From: an uncultured Methanomassiliicoccaceae archaeon
GTDB lineage: Archaea; Thermoplasmatota; Thermoplasmata; Methanomassiliicoccales; Methanomethylophilaceae
Direction of reading: 5' to 3'
NCBI GenBank assembly: GCA_945492685.1
Contig: CALYUZ010000010.1
Location: forward strand, 1 to 10,832
Length of the DNA: 10,832 nucleotides
The notes under the pieces are model-generated. The model had not been told where the DNA came from. It did not search any database and saw only the letters and a program-made list of their open reading frames with translations. Each line of letters opens with the position of its first letter. The first letter of the stretch is position 1. A program made the translations under genes and the position numbers. Shown here one piece after another: positions 6,097 through 10,832 of this stretch.

Positions 6097-7596
6097 ATGG
6101 AACTCATCGCCGACAGATACGACATAGACCTGCCAGAACCCACCGTACTCCTCAACGCCGAGGACTGCACCCTCATGGGTGTGGATGACGGTGACCGTGT
6201 CAGGGTCAACGGCGGACGTTCCTTCGTGGCGATCGTCAATGTCTCCAGGACATTGGTCGGCAGGGGGACTGTCTTCCTCACAGACAAGGTCCTCAGGGCC
6301 TGTTCCGTCAGACCCGGTGATAGAGTGGATGTCACTTCGTCGACAGGTCCCGATTCGGTCAGGACCATACGTGAGAAGATGGATGGTAAAACCGTCACCG
6401 AGGAGCAGCTCAGGGAATTGGTCTCCGATGTGATGGGTGGAAGGCTCTCCAGGCTGGAGGTCTCCTCCTGGCTCACCGCACTGTACATCAGGGGCATGGG
6501 CATCGATGAGATCGCATCTTACGCCAGGGTGATGGCCTCGACAGGAAGGCAGTTGGACTTCGGCGAGAGGAGGGTCTTCGACTTCCACAGCTTCGGTGGC
6601 GTTCCCGGGAACAAGATCACGCCCATCGTGGTGTCCATAGTCGCCTCCGAGGGTCTTCTGATACCGAAGTTGTCATCCAGGGCTATCAGCAGCCCGTCCG
6701 GAACCGCTGATTTCGTCGAGACCTTCTGCCGTGTCGACCTGGATTCCGATGAGGTCGCATCCATCACCGATTCCGTAGGAGGGGTTTTCTCATGGACGGG
6801 TGCGACGGACATCGCCCCCGCGGGAGATGCGTTCATAACGGTCCAGAGGCCGCTGGGCATCGATCCCCGCCCGCAGATGCTGGCATCCATCATCAGCAAG
6901 AAGCTCGCGGCAGGATGCACAGACCTAGTCATGGATATCCCGATGGGTGCCGGTACGAAGGTTCCCACCATCGACATGGCCAACTCCTATGCACGTGACC
7001 TCATGGACCTCGGCGAGGTGTTGGGGATCAACGTGGAATGTGCCGTGACCTATGCCGATCAGCCGTTGGGGCATGCGGTCGGTCCCGGATTGGAGGCGAG
7101 GGAGTGCATCGAGACCCTCGAGAAGGGTGACGTCCACACGGATGTGGCCGACAAGGCCTGCGTCTGCGCCGGTATGATCCTGGAGATGGCAGGCATCCCG
7201 GCAGGTGCGGCGAGGGCACGTGAGATCCTCTCATCTGGGCGTGCATTGGAGAAGTTCAGGGAGATTGTGTCGGCCCAGGGTGGTAAATCTGGGATCTCTT
7301 CCGATGACATCCCCCTCGGCGGATTCGTTTCGGAGATCGTCGCGGACAGGTCCGGCTTCGTCAGTTCGATATCCAACAAGGCGGTCGTTGCCGTGGCGAA
7401 GGCGGCGGGTGCACCTTCGGATCACGGTGCGGGGGTGGTCATCCACAAGAAGAGGGGTGCCAAGGTATCGAAGGGGGACGTCATCCTGACGGTCTACGCC
7501 GAGACGGAGGAGAAGCTGCAGCATGCTCTCTCCGTGGCGAAATCCTCCGAACCCGTGGATGTGGATGGGATGCTACTCGAGAGGATACGTTCCTGA
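6097..7596 (+). CDS. deoA: AMP phosphorylase (archaeal DeoA family)
   Basis: Phosphorolysis of AMP (and other NMPs) to ribose 1,5-bisphosphate and base, the first step of the archaeal pathway through R15P isomerase and form III RuBisCO to 3-phosphoglycerate. The 499-aa length fits the archaeal enzyme (about 500 aa), longer than bacterial thymidine phosphorylase because of the N-terminal extension (1-85, seen here). The core shows HSFGGVPGNK (164-173), SSRAISSPSGTAD (193-205), LASIISKKLAAGCTDLVMDIPMGAGTKVPT (262-291) and PLGHAVGPGLEARE (323-336). The Lys of the usual DKHS phosphate-binding motif is Phe here (DFHS, 162-165). The start is ATG 6097 with AGGGG 6 bases upstream; upstream in-frame extension into htpX gives no family sequence. 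It converges on the Hps-RraA gene. Partner genes for R15P isomerase and RuBisCO are not in the window. Confidence 0.93.
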   Translation: MELIADRYDIDLPEPTVLLNAEDCTLMGVDDGDRVRVNGGRSFVAIVNVSRTLVGRGTVFLTDKVLRACSVRPGDRVDVTSSTGPDSVRTIREKMDGKTVTEEQLRELVSDVMGGRLSRLEVSSWLTALYIRGMGIDEIASYARVMASTGRQLDFGERRVFDFHSFGGVPGNKITPIVVSIVASEGLLIPKLSSRAISSPSGTADFVETFCRVDLDSDEVASITDSVGGVFSWTGATDIAPAGDAFITVQRPLGIDPRPQMLASIISKKLAAGCTDLVMDIPMGAGTKVPTIDMANSYARDLMDLGEVLGINVECAVTYADQPLGHAVGPGLEARECIETLEKGDVHTDVADKACVCAGMILEMAGIPAGAARAREILSSGRALEKFREIVSAQGGKSGISSDDIPLGGFVSEIVADRSGFVSSISNKAVVAVAKAAGAPSDHGAGVVIHKKRGAKVSKGDVILTVYAETEEKLQHALSVAKSSEPVDVDGMLLERIRS

Positions 7597-7658
7597 TCTT
7601 CCGATCATCCGTATCCGACATCACGGTTCTTTCTTGGTTCTGAAAGGCAGATGTGGGG
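7597..7658. other. gap between convergent deoA and hps, possible 3' ends
   Basis: The 62-base gap has no convincing hairpin. The + strand carries TTCTTTCTTGGTTCT (7626-7640), a pyrimidine-rich run that could end the deoA transcript. It contains CCGTATCCGAC (7609-7619), a word found again at 9130-9140 and, over 9 bases, at 84-92. Confidence 0.35.
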
Positions 7659-8951
7659 TTACTTCACGGGTTCCCATTTGGCGAGCTCGTTGACCTTCGC
7701 CAGGGTCGAACCCCTCATGATCTCCTCACGGGTGCGGTTCTCCCTCTCGTGGACGTCCAACGCACGGTTGGCGACCTCCACGGCCATCTCCTTGGGGATC
7801 ACGATGATTCCGGACTCGTCCCCGACGATCCAATCGCCGGTCCTGACCCTCTGTCCTCCGACGGTCACCTCTATGCCGATTCCGCCGTATCCCTTGGGTT
7901 CACCCGCACAGGGTGCGACTGTCCTGGAGAATGCGGGGAATTTCAGCTCCCTGATGTCGTCGATGTCCCTTATCGCACCGTCGATGACGATGCCGTTGAC
8001 GCCCTTTCCGATGGCGGAGCATGTGGCCAGTTCTCCCCATACTGCGACGGGTGCGCCTCCCACATCGACGACCAGGACATCACCCTCGGATGCCCTGTCT
8101 ATCGCCTCCACGGGTTTCGCCCAATCGCCGTTGGATGTCTGTACGGTGAGTGCGCGTCCGACCATCCTCTGTCTGTGCTGGAGTGACTGTGGAATGATTC
8201 CGAACATCACCCCCTGCTTGTGGAACGCATCGGATATGTTGCATGTGGAGACCCTGGAGAACGCCTCGAACAGGTCCTCCTCGGAGTATTTCTTCGCCAG
8301 GTTGGTGTCGATCTTGGCACCGGCCATTGCCTTCTTGACGTTCTCCGCGGCTCCTCTGATGTCCTCGGTCTTGATTATCGCGCCGCCGACGATGACGTCC
8401 GATGCCCCTGCCTCGACGTACTGTCCCGCGTTCTCCGCGGTGATCCCGCCTGCGACGGCCACGGGTATGGACACGGCATCCACGATCCTCCTGAGGACGT
8501 CGATAGGCGGTTCCGCACCCTTCATCTGTGTGTCGATCCCCATGTGGAGGCAGATGTAGGAGACCCCTAGCTTCTCGACCTCCTTGGCACGGGCGACCCT
8601 GTCCTCCACGTTGATCATGTCGACCATGATCTCGGCGCCGTACTTCCTGCCGGCCATCACGGCCTCCTCGATGGTGGAGTCCTCGGCGAGTCCCAGGACG
8701 GTGACGATGTCCGCACCGGCCTTGGCCATGATCTCGACCTCGAACGCGCCCACATCCATGGTCTTGGTATCCGCGATGATCTTCTTCCCGGGGAACTCCC
8801 TGCGCAGTGCGCGCACGGCCTCCGCACCCTCGCTTTTGATGAGGGGTGTTCCGGCCTCGATCCAGTCGGCACCTCCGTCCACCGCCTCGTGGGCGATGAC
8901 GACGCTTCTGTTCAGTTGCATGAGGTCCAATGCGATCTGCAATGTGGGCAT
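7659..8951 (-). CDS. hps: fusion of 3-hexulose-6-phosphate synthase and RraA-like domain
   Basis: Residues 1-210 form a TIM barrel of the OMPDC superfamily: LQIALDL (D8), IEAGTPLIKSEG (31-42), the diagnostic DTKTMD (61-66), LHMGID (135-140), VAGGIT (167-171) and VIVGGAI (186-192). This is 3-hexulose-6-phosphate synthase, which condenses formaldehyde with ribulose 5-phosphate; archaea lacking an oxidative pentose pathway run it backwards to make ribulose 5-phosphate. After a linker, residues 220-430 are an RraA/HMG-aldolase-like domain with GELATCSAIGKGVNG (306-320) and DGAIRD (324-329), which keep the Arg-Asp pair of the metal-dependent aldolases. Fusions of this type are known in archaea; the RraA half has no settled role there. 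No phosphohexulose isomerase gene is visible here. Start ATG 8951 fits a leaderless message; stop TAA. Convergent with deoA, a second pentose-phosphate gene. Confidence 0.92.
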   Translation of the reverse strand: MPTLQIALDLMQLNRSVVIAHEAVDGGADWIEAGTPLIKSEGAEAVRALRREFPGKKIIADTKTMDVGAFEVEIMAKAGADIVTVLGLAEDSTIEEAVMAGRKYGAEIMVDMINVEDRVARAKEVEKLGVSYICLHMGIDTQMKGAEPPIDVLRRIVDAVSIPVAVAGGITAENAGQYVEAGASDVIVGGAIIKTEDIRGAAENVKKAMAGAKIDTNLAKKYSEEDLFEAFSRVSTCNISDAFHKQGVMFGIIPQSLQHRQRMVGRALTVQTSNGDWAKPVEAIDRASEGDVLVVDVGGAPVAVWGELATCSAIGKGVNGIVIDGAIRDIDDIRELKFPAFSRTVAPCAGEPKGYGGIGIEVTVGGQRVRTGDWIVGDESGIIVIPKEMAVEVANRALDVHERENRTREEIMRGSTLAKVNELAKWEPVK

Positions 8952-8972
8952 GTCGAGTGGATTATGGCAACG

Positions 8973-8979
8973 TTATTTA
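8973..8979 (-). promoter_or_regulatory. TATA box of the hps fusion gene
   Basis: TAAATAA on the minus strand (8979-8973) is centred 25 bases from ATG 8951, so transcription should begin at the start codon. No Shine-Dalgarno site is seen before the ATG. An inverted repeat adjoins the box on its upstream side. Confidence 0.55.
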
Positions 8980-8983
8980 CGAT

Positions 8984-9005
8984 TTGTCGATGGAAGCTTC
9001 GACAA
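8984..9005. repeat. inverted repeat TTGTCGA / TCGACAA beside the hps TATA box
   Basis: TTGTCGA (8984-8990), 8-base spacer, TCGACAA (8999-9005), extendable by AT/TC with one bulged base. It lies 5 bases upstream of the hps TATA box and 22 bases downstream of the guide RNA's 3' end. Possible roles are an operator for hps or the 3'-end hairpin of the minus-strand RNA; the sequence does not decide between them. Confidence 0.4.
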
Positions 9006-9026
9006 TCGACGGAATTCAAAGAATCG

Positions 9027-9087
9027 GCCACTCAGCTCGCCCGTCTATCATCAGTGATCAGCACGAAAAACGAATCATCACCGTGGC
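9027..9087 (-). ncRNA. box C/D guide sRNA (2'-O-methylation guide)
   Basis: Reading the minus strand from 9087: GCCAC (9087-9083), one G, box C GTGATGA (9081-9075, perfect RUGAUGA), 13-nt guide (9074-9062), box D' CTGA (9061-9058), spacer TCAC, box C' TGATGA (9053-9048), 12-nt guide (9047-9036), box D CTGA (9035-9032), GTGGC (9031-9027). GCCAC and GTGGC pair as the 5-bp terminal stem. The single G between stem and box C supplies the third base of the kink-turn bulge bound by L7Ae. Total length is 61 nt, with guide lengths and D'-C' spacing usual for archaeal sRNAs that assemble with L7Ae, Nop5 and fibrillarin. A T-rich TATA-like box is centred 26 bases upstream. The D guide can pair with 16S rRNA around C1402; I do not recognise the target of the D' guide. 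Found by eye; no covariance search was run. Confidence 0.85.
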
Positions 9088-9108
9088 ATAATCCGGACCC
9101 TTCCGGGA

Positions 9109-9117
9109 CTAAAAAAG
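9109..9117 (-). promoter_or_regulatory. probable promoter of the box C/D sRNA
   Basis: CTTTTTTAG on the minus strand (9117-9109) has its centre at 9113, exactly 26 bases before the first base of the terminal stem (9087), the archaeal TATA-to-start distance. A small stem CCGGA/TCCGG (9093-9106) lies between box and start. The box is T-rich rather than a TATATA type, so the call depends on spacing. Confidence 0.45.
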
Positions 9118-9193
9118 TTGTCGATTCACCCGTATCCGACTCCGAGGCCCCTACGGGGCCTATCCCGGACTCCTGCGAAGGGGGAGCGACAAC
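9117..9193. repeat. 77-base structured element with outer 7-bp inverted repeat and inner GC hairpin
   Basis: GTTGTCG (9117-9123) pairs with CGACAAC (9187-9193); inside, AGGCCCC (9145-9151) pairs with GGGGCCT (9155-9161) over a 3-base loop. CTCC/GGAG can add a further arm near 9170-9186. The minus-strand copy is followed by TTTTTT. It lies between the sRNA promoter and the promoter of the + operon and codes for nothing. It may be a non-coding RNA, a transcription-end element or a protein-binding structure. Confidence 0.4.
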
Positions 9194-9233
9194 CCTTATC
9201 TACGGTGGATGATACACCGTCAGCTTTTGGTGG
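9194..9233 (+). promoter_or_regulatory. promoter and ribosome-binding site of the 9239 operon
   Basis: CCTTATCTA at 9194-9202 is a TATA-like box predicting a start near 9224 and a leader of about 15 nt. GGTGG (9229-9233) is a Shine-Dalgarno-like site 5 bases before ATG 9239. The inverted repeat ACGGTG/CACCGT (9202-9220) lies between TATA box and predicted start, where a bound repressor would block transcription. Confidence 0.45.
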
Positions 9234-9238
9234 TATTC

Positions 9239-9712
9239 ATGTTCAAGAAAGGGAAGAAGGTGCGTGTGCTCTTCGTCGAGCAGAAGAACGACTACGTCTC
9301 TCAGATCGCGGAGCATTTCACGAACCAGCTGTATCCCGGGCAGTACGAGGCCTACAGCGCGGGACCCGAGAAGGACATCATCGACTGCGAGATGATCTCC
9401 AGCATGTACCAGTGCGGGGAGGACATCAGGAGGCAGGTCTCCAAGGACTTCAAGGACAGGGACTACCTCCGCGAGGATGAGGAATACGATGTCGTGGTGT
9501 TCCTGGAGAAGGCCACCTTCGATGAGTGGGCGACCAAGACGCCCTGGCAGGGGAAGCAGTTGCTCGCTCCCATGAAGATGAGGTCCGAGTTCACCGCTAC
9601 CGATGACCTCGAGCTCTACCACGAGTACGTAGCCGTCATGGAGCAGGTCAGGGACTGGGTGAAGGAGAACCTGAAGGATCCCGAGAAGCTCCTCTCCATG
9701 GTATCCGCATGA
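9239..9712 (+). CDS. low-molecular-weight phosphatase/ArsC-fold protein lacking catalytic residues
   Basis: The 157-aa protein aligns by eye with low-molecular-weight tyrosine phosphatases and thioredoxin-type arsenate reductases: VRVLFVEQKNDYVSQIAEHF (8-27) in place of the P-loop strand and helix, AYSAGPEKDIID (38-49) matching the SAGTxP segment, and CGEDIRRQVSKDF (59-71) matching the GIDIS..SK segment. In the P-loop CxxNxxRS, Asn17 and Ser21 are kept, but the nucleophilic Cys is Glu14 and the phosphate-binding Arg is Val20, so phosphatase or reductase activity is not expected. The start is ATG 9239 with GGTGG 5 bases upstream; an ATG at 9209 would add ten residues but lies before the predicted transcription start. 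It overlaps tsr3 by ATGA, so the two are translated together and its role may be tied to 16S rRNA maturation. Confidence 0.75.
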   Translation: MFKKGKKVRVLFVEQKNDYVSQIAEHFTNQLYPGQYEAYSAGPEKDIIDCEMISSMYQCGEDIRRQVSKDFKDRDYLREDEEYDVVVFLEKATFDEWATKTPWQGKQLLAPMKMRSEFTATDDLELYHEYVAVMEQVRDWVKENLKDPEKLLSMVSA

Positions 9713-10272
9713 TCCCCGTAATCATCTACGACAAGTGTCAATGCGACCCGAAGAAATGCACCGCCAAGCGCATGCTCAAGTTCGGTCTGGGGAAGGAGGC
9801 GAAGACCCTCGGGGCCATACCGAAGGGCTCCATCGTGCTGTCGCCGTTCTCCGACCGTGCCATGTCCCCGGCGGACATCGTCCATGCCCGCAAGGGCCTG
9901 GTCGTCATGGACCTGACATGGACCAACATAGACGAGTTCCCCCGCCTGAAGAAGGTGGAGGAGCGCGCACTCCCGTATCTCCTCGCATCCAACCCGATAA
10001 ACTGGGGAAGGCCGATGGAGTTGAACAGTGCCGAGGCCGTGATGGCCGCGCTGTGGATCCTGGGGGAGAGGGAGCAGGCGGAGCAGTTCATGGGACGCTT
10101 CAACTGGGCGCCGGAGTTTATGAGGCTCAACGGCGCCATGCTCGACGACTATTCCCGTGCCAAGGACAGCACGGAGGTGGTCCGTATACAGAACGAGTAC
10201 ATCGAATCCGTCGTCTCACAGGGGAGGCACGGAGAGCCCGGACCGGAGGACTCCGGGGACGAAACATCTTGA
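9709..10272 (+). CDS. tsr3: 16S rRNA aminocarboxypropyltransferase Tsr3
   Basis: SPOUT-fold enzyme (formerly DUF367) that moves the 3-amino-3-carboxypropyl group of S-adenosylmethionine to a hypermodified small-subunit rRNA base, a late step of ribosome assembly in archaea and eukaryotes. The 187-aa protein shows all family blocks: KCQCDPKKCTAKRM (9-22), SIVLSPFSDRAMSPAD (41-56), GLVVMDLTW (63-71), ALPYLLASNPINWGRPMELNSAEAVMAALWILG (87-119) and FNWAPEFMRLN (131-141). The last 15 residues are acidic and Gly/Pro-rich and probably disordered. ATG 9709 overlaps the preceding stop. Followed after 25 bases by the winged-helix gene. No truncation or motif loss seen. Confidence 0.95.
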   Translation: MIPVIIYDKCQCDPKKCTAKRMLKFGLGKEAKTLGAIPKGSIVLSPFSDRAMSPADIVHARKGLVVMDLTWTNIDEFPRLKKVEERALPYLLASNPINWGRPMELNSAEAVMAALWILGEREQAEQFMGRFNWAPEFMRLNGAMLDDYSRAKDSTEVVRIQNEYIESVVSQGRHGEPGPEDSGDETS

Positions 10273-10297
10273 ACCATATCGATCGGGGGAGTAAAAG

Positions 10298-10537
10298 ATG
10301 GGAGACGACCTTGTTCCCATGATTTGGGAATCGCTCGGTGACGACAGGCTCACCACCAGGGAGGCCAGCGAGAGGCTGGACCACCTGTTCAACTACAGAT
10401 GCCCGGACGACCTGGCGAAGACTCTGACGAAGCTGCGTAGCGAGGGTCTCGTCAAGGGGCAGATCTCCATGGACCGCGGAGGGTGGATCTGGTGGGTCGA
10501 TGACGAATGCCGCTCCAAGAGGGGGTCTGGACAGTGA
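10298..10537 (+). CDS. small winged-helix protein upstream of mcm
   Basis: A 79-aa protein with a strong Shine-Dalgarno GGGGGAG (10285-10291) 6 bases before ATG. The pattern IWESLGDDRLTTREASERL (9-27), a helix-turn-helix core with CPDDLAKTLTKLRSEGLVKGQISMD (35-59) as second and recognition helices, and GGWIWWVDD (61-69) as the wing hairpin indicate a single winged-helix domain. There is room for nothing else. I do not recognise a named family. Its TGA overlaps the mcm GTG by 4 bases, so it is made together with the helicase. It could be a local transcription regulator or a protein-binding accessory of MCM; winged-helix domains occur at the C-terminus of archaeal MCM itself. Function is inferred from fold and position only. 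Confidence 0.8.
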   Translation: MGDDLVPMIWESLGDDRLTTREASERLDHLFNYRCPDDLAKTLTKLRSEGLVKGQISMDRGGWIWWVDDECRSKRGSGQ

Positions 10538-10832
10538 CCGTCAGCTTCCAGGACAACGAGATACAGGCGGCATGGTCCGATGTGTTCTCCAAGGATAACT
10601 ACCGCATCATGATCTCCGACATCGCGGACAACTATCCCCAGAAGAAGAGTGTCACCGTAGATTACGCCGATGTCAACGCTTACAACGTGGATTTCGCCAT
10701 GTACGTCCTCGACAACCCGGACAAGTGCATGGACATCGCCAGGAAGACTGTGATGTCACTGGTTCCAAACATCAACCGTCCCGGGGATGCGATCAATGTC
10801 AGGCTGTTCAACCTGCCCCGTGATGCGAAGGT
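10534..10832 (+). CDS. mcm: replicative DNA helicase MCM, N-terminal part
   Basis: The frame starts at GTG 10534 (GTGA overlap with the previous stop) and runs off the window after 99 codons. The visible part has the beginning of the MCM N-terminal domain A: a W...F...YRIMISDIADNYPQKKSVTVDYADVNAYN block, the helical VDFAMYVLDNPDKCMDIARKTV, and INVRLFNLPRDAKV, which matches the start of the OB-fold region where MCM proteins read VR..NLP..... IR. MCM is the hexameric fork helicase of archaea. The zinc-binding, AAA+ and C-terminal winged-helix parts lie outside the window. Confidence rests on the overall pattern, since no ATPase motif is visible. Confidence 0.87.
   Translation, partial: MTVSFQDNEIQAAWSDVFSKDNYRIMISDIADNYPQKKSVTVDYADVNAYNVDFAMYVLDNPDKCMDIARKTVMSLVPNINRPGDAINVRLFNLPRDAK

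Noticed and set aside
9093..9116. CCGGA/TCCGG hairpin as a + strand terminator
   Set aside because: It is followed by A6, not T6, on +, no + transcript enters from the left, and the position fits the core promoter of the minus-strand sRNA.
9137..9191. H/ACA guide RNA ending in ACA (9189-9191)
   Set aside because: A bulged stem CGACTCC/GGAGCG precedes ACA, but the 3' side of the putative pocket is over 20 nt and no kink-turn or K-loop is seen, so the spacing rule fails.
9117..9193. tRNA-like element (77 bases, 7-bp closing stem)
   Set aside because: On neither strand is there a T-arm with GTTCRA-type loop, nor a D-arm or anticodon arm of proper size.
9209..9238. Upstream ATG 9209 as start of the phosphatase-fold protein
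   Set aside because: It lies only about 10 bases from the TATA-like box, before the predicted transcription start, and lacks a ribosome site, while ATG 9239 has GGTGG at 5 bases.

Overview
The window is archaeal. It carries ftsY, archaeal prefoldin alpha, ribosomal protein L18Ae/LX, the archaeal/eukaryotic small primase subunit, Tsr3, MCM, archaeal-type AMP phosphorylase and a Hps-RraA fusion. It also has TATA boxes about 26 bases upstream of several starts and GTGA/ATGA start-stop overlaps. The protein types, the LX-prefoldin-ftsY order, the PriS type without a zinc knuckle and heavy AGG arginine use suggest Thermoplasmatota, most likely a Methanomassiliicoccales-type methanogen. None of the 13 visible stop codons is TAG (11 TGA, 2 TAA), which fits that group. 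The taxonomy is inference. I see no insertion sequence, CRISPR array, prophage or tRNA; this looks like core chromosome.

Layout. Bases 1-52 hold the C-terminal end of an unidentified + strand gene, followed by GC-rich hairpins between convergent genes. On the minus strand lies the cluster priS (3406-2177), then rpl18a-pfdA-ftsY (2034-148), tightly coupled. From a short, nearly symmetric promoter at about 3435, priS diverges from a + strand pair: a TatD-like metal hydrolase and a metallo-beta-lactamase-fold protein that has lost most of its metal ligands. htpX (membrane zinc protease) and deoA (AMP phosphorylase) follow on +. deoA converges on a minus-strand hexulose-phosphate synthase/RraA fusion, so two pentose-phosphate genes sit tail to tail. 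After a 287-base divergent spacer comes a + strand operon: a low-molecular-weight-phosphatase-fold protein without catalytic Cys and Arg, tsr3, a small winged-helix protein, and the start of mcm.

The most notable non-coding object is in the spacer at 8952-9238. The minus strand of 9027-9087 reads as a complete archaeal box C/D guide RNA: 5-bp terminal stem, perfect C box, D', C' and D boxes, guides of 13 and 12 nt, and a T-rich TATA-like box 26 nt upstream. Its D guide can pair over 8 bp with the universal CGCCCGUC of 16S rRNA, with the fifth nucleotide from the D box opposite C1402 (E. coli numbering). The rest of the spacer holds inverted repeats with the word TTGTCGA and a hairpin module resembling the one at 63-92.

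Themes. Ribosome and rRNA work (L18Ae, Tsr3, the guide RNA), protein targeting and folding (FtsY, prefoldin, HtpX), replication (PriS, MCM) and pentose/nucleotide salvage (AMP phosphorylase, Hps-RraA) are interleaved. Two proteins keep a known enzyme fold but lack key catalytic residues.
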